Assembly: GCA_018466975.1 (NCBI GenBank)
Contig: CM031555.1
Coordinates: 2,170,001-2,234,000 of the forward strand
Source of the DNA: Sparassis latifolia
Lineage: Eukaryota > Basidiomycota > Agaricomycetes > Polyporales > Sparassidaceae
Length of the DNA stretch: 64,000 bases
Direction of reading: 5' to 3'
Below the pieces are notes generated by a model. The model saw only the letters and a program-made list of their open reading frames with translations, searched no databases and was not told the origin of the DNA. This document shows positions 21,786-32,652 of the stretch, piece after piece (position 1 is the first letter of the stretch; every line of letters begins with the position of its first letter). The position numbers and the translations under genes are program-made.

Positions 21786-24094
21786 ATGTCTGCTGCTATC
21801 CACGAGCACGAACATGTCGCCATTTTCTGGGATTACGGTCGGTCCATCTCTTGCAGATCTTCCACCGCTATGATTTAATTTTTCTGCCAGAGAACTGCTC
21901 ACCGCCCTCAACGGCTCCCGGGTATGATATCATGAATAACATACGAGAAATTGCGCATAGATTCGGAAGCGTGAAACAGTTCAAGGCCTACCTCGAACTG
22001 TCTGAGCAGTCTTCGCCAAAGTCTATGAACCTGCGGTCCGAGCTCCAATCTTGTGGAGTTTCGCTAACAGACTGCCCACACAATGGCCGTAAAGAGGTCG
22101 CGGACAAGATGATGATGGGTGTGTCGTTCGCGCTCTCTGAGCGTGCATCCTGAGTTCTGAGTTTGAGTGGCAGTCGACATGCTAACATATGCGATCGACA
22201 CTCCTGCACCAGCCACTCTTCTCCTCATCACAGGCGACCGCGACTTTGTGTACGCTGTGTCAGTTCTTCGACTGCGGAGGTATCGCGTAGTTCTCGTGGC
22301 TCCCAACGCGACGCATGCTAGCCTCAAGTCCCAAGCATCCGAAGTCCTTGACTGGGATTGCGATATTCTCGGAAAGGCAGGCAAGGACGCACACTCAACT
22401 ACTGATGACTCAGGGCTGCTGATACCAGGGCCCGGCGTCGACTTGCACCGTAGGACGCAATCGGCCAGCGTGTTAATCGGCCAGACCTCGCAGTCTGGTG
22501 TGCGAAACCCTCGTCGTCTATCCTTCCGAGAGAATTTGAGCGGAGCGACTCTGACGTCTGAGCAGGAGAGCGGTCATACACATTCTACTTTTGTGGATCG
22601 TGGCACGAGCCCGCGATTCGCGAGCAGGACTGTCGACGTGCCGAGATCTGCCCCACAAACGCCTGTTCGTTCGTCCGGATGCCTTCTCATCCCTGGATCT
22701 AAGACTGTGGAAACGAGGGAAATAAAGGAGACGATTTTGGAGGATACAGAGCCGATTCCAGACCTCAACGTACATTTGAAGAATTTCCAGGAACGATCTC
22801 TGGACGTTTCGTCCATATCCGTGCGTTTACTATTCGTTCTTCAATAGTTTTATCGGTACTCAATCAAATCGTGTATGCCAGGGATCGAGCTTGTCCCTTC
22901 CCTCTACCCCTAGTATAGCCGGACAGAGTGAGACCCCCGTGGTGCTGCAGCCTCTTGCTGACACCCCGCAGAACGTCGTAAGTTTTGTGCCCAAGGAATG
23001 TAGGCCTTTCTGACTTGCCAAATCAACTTGCCAACTATGCATAGACATCTGTAAATGATGCTCCCGCATTCCTGACGTCGTCCGCTGCACACGGCAACTG
23101 CTCGTCCCCCGCACTAGCAACGTCCACGCCCCTCACCTTATCAACCACTCCAAGCCCTGCTCTGAATCAGGTTCAAGAGCCCTCCAGGGAGCCACCCGCT
23201 GGGATTGGGTTGCCTGCCAGGTCAGTCCATGAGGTTGCCAGTACCAATACCGTCAGTCCCAACTCGACTCGCGGGACATCGGAGATATCTCCGACAGTAC
23301 TGAAAGACAACGACTCGTCCTCGCTGATTGGGAGCGTCTCGTCTTTGCCATTGAAACCGCCAACGTTGTCCCCTGGATGGTCTATCGCTACCCAACCCGC
23401 ACCTGCGCAGTTGACACTGCCGTCGCAGAATACACCAATCACACAGGGGAGCAACGCAAACGGCGCTGGGTTGCCAATGGCTCCGAAGCCCATCGCTGTA
23501 CCAGTCGACCCTCCGGCTCCTACTACCACTGCTCCCAGACCGACTTCCATACCGGCTCATTCTCAGCCAGGCGCTCCTGAGTGCTCTGGTCCATCTGTGA
23601 AGGTGGTGGTCGGCGTCTCGCCACCTCCGCAGGCAACAGCTTCATGTGGTGACAGTTCGGCTCTTCCAGTGCAGTCCGAGTCTTCTTCAGAGCTATCTAC
23701 TGTCCACGTTCTACGCTCTGTCGATAAGCCCAGCATCTCGCAGCCTGGCCCTCCAAACACCTCTGATCCTTCTGTCGTTTCTCCTGCTATTCCTTCGGCC
23801 GCACCAACACCACCTCCTATGCAAGTTCTTTCCCCTGTTCCTGCTCACTACAATGTCCTCCTTGTAGTGCTCGAGAGATGCAGGATGATCGGGAATCTCC
23901 AGCCTTCGCGGCATAATGTTGCGATGATGCTGATGAAGGAAGATCCGGACGCTTACAAGCGCGCTGGGTTTAAGAAGTTCAAACAGTATACAACATATGC
24001 GCAGAGTATTGGGATGGTGACACTCGGCGGTGCGCAGGCGTCCGCGTGGATGTCGTTGTCGCCCAGTTGGTATGGCAAGGCTGTCGGTGTGTGA
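21786..24094 (+). CDS. NYN-domain protein B, tandem paralogue of A
   Basis: Exons 21786-21837, 21891-22118, 22174-22820, 22882-22977 and 23045-24094 give 690 residues. Exons 1, 2 and 4 have exactly the same lengths as in gene A (52, 228 and 96 nt). Over the 76 residues encoded by exon 2 the two proteins differ at about eight positions. The acidic motifs are kept (VAIFWDYENC, KEVADKMMMVDMLTYA, LITGDRDFVYAVSVLR). The linker is longer, rich in Ser/Pro/Thr and hardly alignable with A. The C-terminal domain (YNVLLVVLERCRMIGNLQPS, GFKKFKQYTTYAQSIGMVTL, then WMSLSPSWYG) is again winged-helix-like. This looks like a tandem duplication under constraint at both ends and relaxed in the middle. Confidence 0.8.
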
Positions 24095-24412
24095 TCTTAC
24101 TGCGTGGAACGTCTCATGTTTTCAGTTTTCCATCTCACATTTGTCTTGCATTATAATCTCGCTATCTGGATATGTTGTGTTTTCTAAGCTATCGTGCTCC
24201 CGTCGTGCGGTGTTGTGTCTGCACCACTTTGTACAATTGTATATCTCGCAATGGGCCATTGTTGTATCAATTAGTGATGGACCAAATGCTACTCCCTGGT
24301 CAATAGCATACAGTGAGCTGGGTGACAGTTCCAGATGTACATACGAGTGGCAGATGCAGTAGCCATGCTTTATGCTTCGGCGATGCGAATGTAGTGAGAA
24401 AGGACGAGTAAT
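24095..24412. other. Intergenic between convergent genes
   Basis: About 320 bp, T-rich, presumed 3' UTRs of NYN gene B and TACO1. No other feature seen. Confidence 0.4.
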
Positions 24413-25595
24413 CTAACCGTCTACACTCGTCCATACATTCAACACGTCGTCACTAGACTCTAGCTTCTCTATGAGATCGGACAGATGAGTTTGTGTTTCC
24501 TCATCCTCAGGCGGATCGCAGGATTCCAGCGGTGCATAGATGAGTTCCGAGTTGATCAACTCCCGACTCATGCCTGGCGCAGTGACCGCCTCGATCAATC
24601 TCGTAACAGCATTTGGGGCGCAGAGGAACTGGAAGCGAGATTTCAGTCACGAAAACCATTGGCCGCCAAGGGTCGTACCTCGATTTCGAGACTGTCTTCG
24701 GTCTCATTCTGCTCGAAGTCCTCTGCACCCGCCTCCAGCGCTGCCTCAATCACTTGTTCTACTTCAGCGTCGTCTCCTTTATCGATTGCGACCTCGACGC
24801 GTCCCCTCCGATGGAAGAGATAGGACACATTCGCGAAGCGTGCGCTGTGGAGCGTCAGCGGGACCGTAGTCAGGACGTACTAAATAGCATCGCACCCATA
24901 CGCCTTCATGCAAATCTGCATCATTTTCAATGTGCGGTTCGTGTTGTCAGTGACACACTCGCTTCGCAGAGTCAGCAACGCCAACAGACATGCGTGGTAT
25001 CTCCACTTACACGATCAGGCTGACCGAACCAGGCCCAAGCAATTCATACGTGAGCTGCTGATCACCACCCTTGTCCTTTAGACCCCGAACCTGCGCAGGA
25101 GTTCGAGACACGGAAGCAAGCAATATGATAAGCGGGCGGACCTTTTTCAGCGCATTCTCGACGTTCTCCTTCGGGACGCCCTGCGCCTTCACCTTTTTCA
25201 GCACTACAGCCAGCGCCGCGTTCAAGTCAGGATCCGCATTGCCGCCATCTGGTAACCGTCATCGGGATGCTCGTTCAACACCACCACGAACTCAGCAGGC
25301 GTACTTCGCACCGCAAGTACTATATCCTGAGACAACCAGTCAGTCACCGCGAGGTTCCGAAATGAGAATGAATTACCCTGTAAGCTTTGCTATAGATTGC
25401 ACCCTTCTGAGCATCGTTCGCGCCTTTCTTGTGCTTGATTTTCGACCACTAGAAAGTTTAGTCAGTGAGTGGGTAGGACGAACGATGTCAAGGCTGTCCG
25501 AGAAGCACCTTGTTGTGACCAGAGAAAATTATTGACGTGGTGCTAAACGAACGACATATAGATGCTACAGGCACACGAAATCGCAGGAGACTCAT
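24413..25595 (-). CDS. TACO1: Mitochondrial TACO1/YebC-type translational activator
   Basis: Exons 25595-25509, 25448-25377, 25326-25305, 25248-25142, 25090-25011, 24961-24896, 24844-24679 and 24628-24413 give 271 residues in frame. The ATG follows an in-frame TGA, fixing the start. Residues 1-25 form a mitochondrial presequence (MSLLRFRVPVASICRSFSTT). GHNKWSKIKHKKG, LKKVKAQGVPKENVENAL, YELLGPGSVSLIVE, VTDNTNRTL and YGARFANVSYLFHRRG are YebC-family hallmarks. In animals TACO1 promotes translation of COX1; bacterial YebC relieves ribosome stalling. The third exon is only 22 nt. The intron at 25091-25141 is a multiple of three with no stop, so its retention would add 17 residues. Confidence 0.92.
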
Positions 25596-25790
25596 TCACA
25601 ACAAGCTCGACTGACAAGTCGGCGAGAGACAGCGGTAGTAGCTACTGATGCTATAATCGGCAGTCAAACATTACGTAACTTTGACTCTGTTTACATCAGC
25701 AAGTGTACCGGCCCATAGGATCAACACCGTCAGAATCTTGAAAAAACACTTGATCTCTGTTGGCGTGTGATCTTAGGCGGGCAGCGTCCA

Positions 25791-26004
25791 GTGGCGGCGG
25801 CGGCGGCGGTGTAGTGTTGCAGCGAGTTGAATTGAGTTGAGTTGAGTCGGACCAACTCGGTGGAGCGAGTTGGAGTGTTAAAACTGTGAGCCAATCAGAA
25901 GCCAGGACTAGTCGAACTCGGTGATGTCGAGTCGGTGCGAGTTGGCCAACTCGACGGGCGAGGTGAGCTGAGTTACCGAGTTGAACTCAACTCAGCGGCA
26001 TCAC
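25791..26004. mobile_element. Short CTCAACTC-rich MITE-like element (hAT-like)
   Basis: The core from 25812 (TAGTGTTGCAGCGAGTTGA) to about 26004 (reverse complement GTGATGCCGCTGAGTTGA) has imperfect terminal inverted repeats and internal GAGTTGA/TCAACTC iterations. CAGCGTCCA occurs directly before (25782-25790) and after (26005-26013), fitting an 8-9 bp target duplication of the hAT type. Between the left copy and the terminal repeat sits a GGC trinucleotide run. Both halves match the ends of the longer element at 31914-32652 in opposite orientation. It has no coding capacity. It lies between TACO1 and the small gene at 26229. Confidence 0.65.
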
Positions 26005-26158
26005 CAGCGTCCACTCTACCGATACACATCCGCGAGAAAATCGCGGAGCAAACATCCGTCGGGTGTCGATCCAAAAAAGGCAGTTCCTGAAGGTCATCCG
26101 TGTGGCGGACCCGACGGATGGGCGAGAGCGGATGGTACAGCCCTTCCGCAGGATTCTG

Positions 26159-26165
26159 TATAAAA
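26159..26165 (+). promoter_or_regulatory. TATA box of the gene at 26229
   Basis: TATAAAA 64 bp before the ATG, with a C/T-rich stretch between them where transcription would start. It lies about 150 bp beyond the MITE-like element. Confidence 0.6.
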
Positions 26166-26228
26166 GCACGCTAGCTGTCAGCCTGAACCTACTATACTTC
26201 TTATCCGTCGACTTACATTCACATCAAT

Positions 26229-26925
26229 ATGTCTTCAACCTCGCAAAGCCGCATCACTCTCTCTTTAGCTGGTCTAGAGTCGAATATTCATGACACAGTT
26301 GGGTCGCATGGCGCATCCTCACAGATAAGTAAATGCAGCTCTTTTGTTACGTCTATGAGGTCCTAAAGGGTTGTCATCAGCATCGTGCTCCAGAATCGAA
26401 AGGTCTTGCGACCAACGGCAAGATTGCGCTAGCCTCGGGCACGGCGGATCGTCCACAAATATAGAAGGTCCCACGCACAGACGAGTCGCCGGCGCCCTCT
26501 ACGTTGAACCACCTCCACTCAACGAGGTGCAGTCTTCAGCTCGTTGTGGCGCTCCTGCGGGCCTTGGCTTAGGCCTCGGCACGGAATTCCACCTCTCATT
26601 CTCCCGATCTCCAGTGGTTCCCAGCTCGCTGCAACGCGTGGAGTCCGACGGGACACCCATCATGTATTCCTTTCGTCCCCCAGGTCTCTCGACCCCCATC
26701 CCATTAATTGAGGAGCCCGAATGGCTCGCGATGCCTAGGAACGAGCAGGATATTGTTCCTCTATCTGGGACGGCTTTATTACGGCTGCCTTCAATCTCGC
26801 GTGGAGCCTCGCATGCGAGCAGTGGGTTTACGCCGATCCCGTCTCGGAGCGTGACTGCATGTGTTCCGGCGACTCCCCGACTCCAGAGCATTGATCATTT
26901 TGTCTCTGATCCGCTGTATGTTTAG
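26229..26925 (+). CDS. Small hypothetical protein with TATA promoter
   Basis: Exons 26229-26328 and 26381-26925 give 214 residues; the single 52-bp intron has canonical ends and keeps frame. The protein begins MSSTSQSRITLSLAGLESNI, is rich in Ser, Pro and Gly, and ends SIDHFVSDPLYV. It has no membrane segment, signal peptide or family motif that I recognise. The strong TATA box just upstream and good splice signals argue that it is a real gene. Function unknown. Its 3' end converges on POLD2, about 180 bp away. Confidence 0.6.
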
Positions 26926-27114
26926 TTCAATTTCCGTTTGCTAGATGCACGGATAATTATCATGATAGACGAAACATGACGCTGTAGACACGACAGGAAT
27001 TCAAGTATATACAACAATGTCATCGCGGAATCTTGCTACGGGAAAATTTCTATCACACTCACCAAATAGTACTCTTATAAACATGTTGACACCAAGTGCC
27101 TGGCGATCAAGGCG

Positions 27115-29017
27115 TTATAGTTGTAACCGCAAACTGCACAGTCCGCACCGCGAATGTCCGCATATTGACCAACACGAGTATTCCCGTCTCCTAAATCCTG
27201 GCACCAGTATGATCCGACATCTCTTCCGACCCTCATGCGCCCCATCCATATTGACATCCTCCCCTCCTCCGTCCCGGCTCTTCCCGCCCTCTTCAACAAG
27301 CCTCGTCCCGAAGTCCGGCTGACACCCAACAACATACACGTCGGGTGTCTCTCCGATCACAAACGGGTCCGCCGAGAAGTACGGGTGGCACCACAGCGTG
27401 TCCGGAGCCGTCGGTGCTATGTGGCGCCACTGCAGCGTCGCCTCCACGATCCCGAGCCGTGTCCAGGGCGGCGAGGACACGTACTTGAACATGTCATGCA
27501 GCGGCTGGCCAGAGGACACGAGGAGCGTGCGCGCTTGCTGGGACTCCGGCGCCGGCTTCGCAGCGAGCTTGGAGGTGGAGGCTATTCGTTTTCCTTGGGA
27601 ACCGACATTCGTGAGATCTCCGTTTTGGGCTTGATTGAGCGCGTCCCCGCTCCCGAGTCGGATGTAGGTCGGGTTGGTTTCGCAGGAGAAAGAGGAAAAA
27701 GAAGCTGCGCCGCCGAGCATGGCTCGCGGCATGGGCTGTTGAGGTAGGATGATGCCTGATGGGTCGGACGTGCCTGGAAGGATGTGCACGGGCATTGTGC
27801 GCGCGATATCCAGGAGGTACGCGGACAGATTGAGCGTGGGGTGTGGTGAGAAGTTGGCCGCATCGTAGCCATATCGCCTCTGCAGCACAAATAATTAGTC
27901 AATCAGCGGTGTCGGCGGGAAGTCAACTCGCATACAGCTCGTCTGTCGGTCTCTTCGTTCACGCTTCCGTTTGTGCTCAGGACAGGTGCGAGCGAGTTCC
28001 CGGCGATGACTAGACGCGAGATATGTGCCGCTTCCGATTGGTCTTGTGGCCCGCCGGCTTCTCCTGTGAGATACTCCACAAGCATTTCGATCTGGCCGTC
28101 AGATGGAGAGGGCGCGCCAATCTCAAGGCCCGAGACAAGAGCAATCCACTCATCGCCAGGCTCGTTTGGTGACTCTGCAAGGAGATTCGTGTCTGGGCCG
28201 AAAAATACACTGGGCGACACATACCGTCAACGACCATGCTCTCGCTATTAACTGCCTGCTGAAGGTTGCCCCAGCTTAAGCCCGCACTTGGTTGTGACGC
28301 CATCCCCGGGTAGCAGATATCGATAACTTCAAAGTCTCCACTATTCTTCTCCAGGCCCAGTGCACCAAGTATCACGCCGGTTACTAGACACGAACTACGG
28401 ATTTTCTCTCCAGTAAGGCAGATACGCCCTGACTCATCTTCAAGCGTGACGACGTCGTCGGAAGAGAAGAACTTCTCGCGCGGAGGGGGTGCGGGTATCG
28501 AGTGCTGGGCATACGCGATCACTTAGTAATGGAGTCACGGTATACATGTATAGTGAGACTTACATCGCGGGCGAGATCCTCGAGAACGTTGGGTTTGAGG
28601 GGCATGTCCATATATACTGTCCCAATGATGAAACATAGTTGTCCCTTCACAACATCTAGCATACGAGGCACAAACTCGGGGCTACCTAGAGAAGAACACA
28701 ATAACGATGAATCCCATAGTCCATGGGTCAGATAGCGCACACCTTTAACATCCTTCCACCGCCTCCTTGCGCGCTCTTCTACAAAAGGCCGCAGCGTCTG
28801 CAAGCGCACAAAGTAAATGTTTGCATATTGGTGTCTGTAAGACTTGTTCGCGGAGGACAAAACGAATGACGGTGTTCGTGACGAAAATGGGAGGATACAG
28901 GTTGGTGGCCTTGTGAGCGGTGTAGCCGGGACAGCGCTAAGTTTTCGGACGATCTCATGTATGAATAGGTAGGCTAACAAAAGGGACTTACAGTGGCTCA
29001 AGCATAGTCGAAGTCAT
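27115..29017 (-). CDS. POLD2: DNA polymerase delta small subunit (frameshift at C terminus)
   Basis: Exons 29017-28992, 28936-28743, 28685-28564, 28504-28225, 28174-27936 and 27879-27115 give 541 residues as read. Family motifs are clear: YANIYFVRLQTLRPFVEERA, GQLCFIIGTVYMDMPLKPNV, VTGVILGALG, EWIALVSGLEIG, LVIAGNSLA and RRYGYDAANFSPHPTLNL. This B subunit (Cdc1/Pol31/p50) has an inactive phosphoesterase fold and holds the catalytic and other subunits together. Near 27188-27192 the frame leaves the family. Moving by one base after VPGFR yields TGILVLVNMRTFAVRTVQF, a typical POLD2 ending with stop at 27107, so one base seems missing. Either a sequence error or a true late frameshift. Human POLD2 has about 470 residues. 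Confidence 0.9.
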
Positions 29018-29086
29018 TTGGATGTAGCAAAAGGCTAAGTTAATCGCAGTACTAGTGGATGACCTGATTACAAAACGCGAGGCCAA

Positions 29087-29092
29087 CGCGTC
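29087..29092. promoter_or_regulatory. ACGCGT (MCB) box upstream of POLD2
   Basis: ACGCGT lies 70 bp before the POLD2 ATG, followed by further CGCG-rich sequence. In yeasts this is the MluI cell-cycle box bound by MBF, which drives S-phase genes including replicative polymerases. Function here is inferred from position only. Confidence 0.4.
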
Positions 29093-29269
29093 GCGTCGCG
29101 TATATTTGCCTTTATTTGCACAATAGACGCCTAAGAGTACCTCTGCCGCATCTCATTGATACTAGAAGACACACTGAATGCCATGTGTCACGCAAATTAC
29201 AGGTACGTATATTCAAAGCATAGAGTGACGGCAACAACTCAACACCAATAAAATCAGCGGGATCGTACA

Positions 29270-31402
29270 TCAGGCAGCAACATTTGCCCGCATTTGCGAC
29301 ACCAAGTCCACAGCCGCCATAGATCGCGGTAAAATCGAACATTGGAACGGTACAGGACAGCTTGACACTCTTAGATCAGTACCCGCACTAGGAGTATGAG
29401 CGTCACATACTTGGTGAATTCACCACTGAAGGCCAGTGGAGGCGTAACGTCTTCGCCGTGGGCATCTCGAGCCTTACAAATGTTTAGGGTTGCTACGATG
29501 TTGGCTATGGCAATCCATATTGCCTCATCCGCGAATCGACGGCCAGGACAGATTCTGTTCGAGGAGGTAAGGTTAGGTAGGCTGTACACGAAGGGACGAG
29601 CGGTTGAGGATCGTACCGTCGACCAAATCCAAAGACGATATGCCACGGGTCTCTTAACTCCGCCGTATTCGCGTCCATTTCCTCAAACCGTTCCGGACGG
29701 AACCTCTCAGGATCTGGGTAGAATTTTGGATCTTGTGACATCGCCCTTAGGATAGCGTATCAGTAAACACTCTCTGTAGCCGATGCACGTTCGAACCATA
29801 TATTCGGGAAAACCATCGTGTCCCCTGGGATGTGATATCCACAGTATTCATCGTCCTGCATTAGCTGATGGGGAACACCGAGAGGAACTGGAACATTCCA
29901 CCTGCCCGCGAGAATATTACATGATGCATTACAGCCGAGAAAAACGGGCGTACCGATAGACCTCTTTCAGAACACATTCTAGATATGGCAAAGAGTCGCG
30001 ATCATCGAAGTCCGGAAGACGACTGTGTCCGACTACCCGGTCCATTTCTTCTTGCACCTTCTTGTAGACTTCTGGGTGAAGCACCATAGTCAAAAAGAAC
30101 ACAGAGAGCGTGGTAACTGTCTGTGATCGGCAGTAATTAGATTTATCAGAACTTGCACGAGAATCGCGTCCAGATAATTGTCTACCGTGTCAGTTCCCGC
30201 TGGTGCGTATAGGTTAACGTGGATTGGTTGAAGTAGATAGGTGAATGCGCACCTCCGAACAAGACACCTGCGGTACCCTTGATATCCTCTTCTTCTTCAT
30301 CCGTAAGTTTTCCCTCAGTGATTGCCTGCTCCAGTAGAGACGATGTGAGGGATGGTACCGCAGTACCAGCGGCCTGCAGGCAAACATTCACATGTGATTC
30401 GGGGAGCCGTTCCAGACACGCACCAACGCACTCTTCACCATATCATATGGCATGTCCAGCAGCTTTCGTACTAAAATACGCACCCTAGCTGCCTCCTTTT
30501 GGAAGCTACCACCAGGCATCCAGGAAGGCAGGAACTTCACTACGATCTTTCGTCAGCGTCACTGATTCGGCCAGAGTATTATGTGGCTTACACGCAGGGA
30601 AGAAGTCCACTAACTTTGCGGCCGGGCTTCCGACATCTGATACTGCGGTGCTCGCCTGCCGAACAATCTGCACATAATTGTCATCGGACGACCGAACGGT
30701 ATGCCCGTAGGCTACTTCCATGACCAAGGCTACCACGAACCTGGAAGAAGGTCAGCCTCCTCGAGCGGACGGAGAGGATATCACTTGCTGCTCAATGTGT
30801 GCGACATAGTCGTCAGGCTTCTCGATCAGGTTCAACAGGAGTATGTACGTCTCTCGCTGTCTCATCGGACGGAAGTTCCTGACCGCGTCCTTATCTTGCA
30901 CGGCATTGTGGATCCACCGGCGTTGCTTGCGGAAGCGTTCGCCGTACCGCATATGAGAGGTCACGGAGTGGAGCCCCATCCTGTCAGTCATGCGGCATTG
31001 AATGGCCTAATAGATACAGAGTAATTGACATACTTGCAATTCGGCATGTAAGGTGAACCTTGGTCTGTCAGAATAGATCGAGCTCTTCTTGTCCATCAGA
31101 TCTTGAGCTACCTGTAAGGAATTGACGACGAGCACGCGTGTGCCAAAGAATCGAGCAAAGACCACATCGCCTGCATTTCATTTAGAGAAGGAAAACAATA
31201 AATGAAAATGCTCACCATACTGCACACCCCACACCCTTAGGGTCTTCCATATCTCAATTTTGGGAAGTTGGTGAATATTGCCAAGGAGGGGGACTGGCGT
31301 AGGACCCGGTGGGAGTCGGAGAGAGCATCTGAAAAGTCTGCGTGCATACACGAGCAGAAGGGTGAATAATGAAAGCAAGGCAGCTTGAACGAGGAAAGTC
31401 AT
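29270..31402 (-). CDS. Cytochrome P450 monooxygenase
   Basis: Twelve exons (31402-31216, 31170-31038, 30980-30789, 30740-30592, 30539-30424, 30373-30253, 30199-30186, 30120-29954, 29901-29797, 29745-29617, 29554-29411, 29369-29270) give 518 residues. A membrane anchor ([20 protein letters not shown]) precedes [13 protein letters not shown]. The I-helix oxygen motif is GAGTDTT, ExxR is LKEVYR, the PERF motif is [10 protein letters not shown] and the heme loop [14 protein letters not shown] carries the Cys ligand. This is an ER-anchored, CPR-dependent basidiomycete P450 of unknown substrate. Two introns start with GC (30981-31037, 30741-30788); GT alternatives break the frame. A 14-nt exon (30186-30199) encodes the I-helix motif. 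Confidence 0.9.
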
Positions 31403-31461
31403 AATGTCCCGGTGGCTCTATGGGGGAAAGGGCCGACAAAGTGAAATAGGCTGATCCTGAC

Positions 31462-31467
31462 TTTATA
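31462..31467 (-). promoter_or_regulatory. TATA box of the P450 gene
   Basis: On the minus strand TATAAA is found 60 bp before the ATG of the P450 gene. Confidence 0.5.
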
Positions 31468-31815
31468 CCATGGTGTGTTCACACGCCGTCTGTACACCAC
31501 AAGCCTTCCATAGCATCAATATTAATGTTAAACCCATGCGATCCAACCGGGTGAATTCAGTGTGGAAGTGCCAGGGAACGCGCCATAGATTCCCGTTCCG
31601 AAATCATTCGAGGCGCCTCTTCGTCTAGTGAAGGTAGCTTGCAGCCATTAATTCATAACCCTTGTGTATTGACCGGAGTCAAAGTAACCATCACAAAATG
31701 GATTGTGCTAGGGGAAATTTGTGTTGTGCGTCAATTGTCCGTGACCTCTGCCGACCTTCGGATATCATCCTGATGAGTCCGGCTTTCTGATATCCGGCCT
31801 TGGACATCAGTCAGG

Positions 31816-31913
31816 TAGTGTTGCCGCGAGTTGAGTTGAGTTGAGTTGAGTCTATTGTGCCTTGCCTTGACCAAAGTAGTACACCGCCAACTTGATCAAA
31901 GACCTGACTCAGG
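31816..31913. repeat. Partial copy of the MITE-like terminus
   Basis: TAGTGTTGCCGCGAGTTGAG and four GAGTT iterations repeat the start of the longer element 98 bp downstream; both are preceded by TCAGG. This looks like a nested or tandemly duplicated end. Confidence 0.5.
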
Positions 31914-32652
31914 TAGTGTTGCCGCTGAGTTGAGTTCAACTCGGTAACTCAACTCACCTCGCCTGTCGAGTTGGCCAACTCGCACCGACTCGACCGAGTT
32001 GATGTAGTCTCCCAAAGCCAGACTACAAAATCAGTCCTATATGAGAGGTGAGAGGACGGACTGATATAGGTTTGCTTTCAAACGCGCCTCTTTAGCCGTA
32101 GCAAGCCAATTCATTCGTGAACGATGATGCCGAAGCAATGCCGGCATTCCGGCCGAGTTGCCGGCCCCGGGTTCCTGCGCGAGACAATGGCCCTCGGGTT
32201 GTCGCGCATCCTTGAATGCCTTGGTGAAGTATGTACCAGTACCACAGTCCTGTCAGTAACATTGAGCCCTCTACACCAGTCCCTCACTACTGCAACTACT
32301 CCTTCAAGCTGAAATCCTTGGGGGCACTGTAGGGCAGATATTTAGCCAGGTTTGGACAACACAGGAGACTTTCAAATGGACTGAACTCAAAGAAGTATGG
32401 GCCAATAAATGTATCATTCATTACTGCACTACGAGGTAGTAGAGTGAACAATTAGAATGAAAGTACACGACGAGGATGTTGTAGGCGACGCGTCGCGTTC
32501 TACAAGATCGACAGGACGCGTTTCGGAGATCAACCTGCTTATGTAACTCCGAAATGGCAGTTGATGCGAGTCCTGGCTTCTGATTGGCTCACAGTTTTAA
32601 CTCCAACCACCGAGTTATGCGAGTTGGTCCGACTCAACTCAACTCGACTCAA
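31914..32652. mobile_element. Long MITE-like element, internally unrelated to the short copy
   Basis: The left 87 bp (from TAGTGTTGCCGCTGAGTTGA) are nearly identical, in inverted orientation, to the right half of the short element at 25791-26004. The right 85 bp (from about 32569) match the short element's left half, including a CCAATCAGAAGCCAGGACT-type stretch. About 565 bp of unique DNA separates them and shows no long open frame or transposase motif. The right terminal GTGTTGC is lost, so the copy is probably truncated. The relation suggests a hAT-type non-autonomous family with a short, internally deleted form. Confidence 0.6.
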
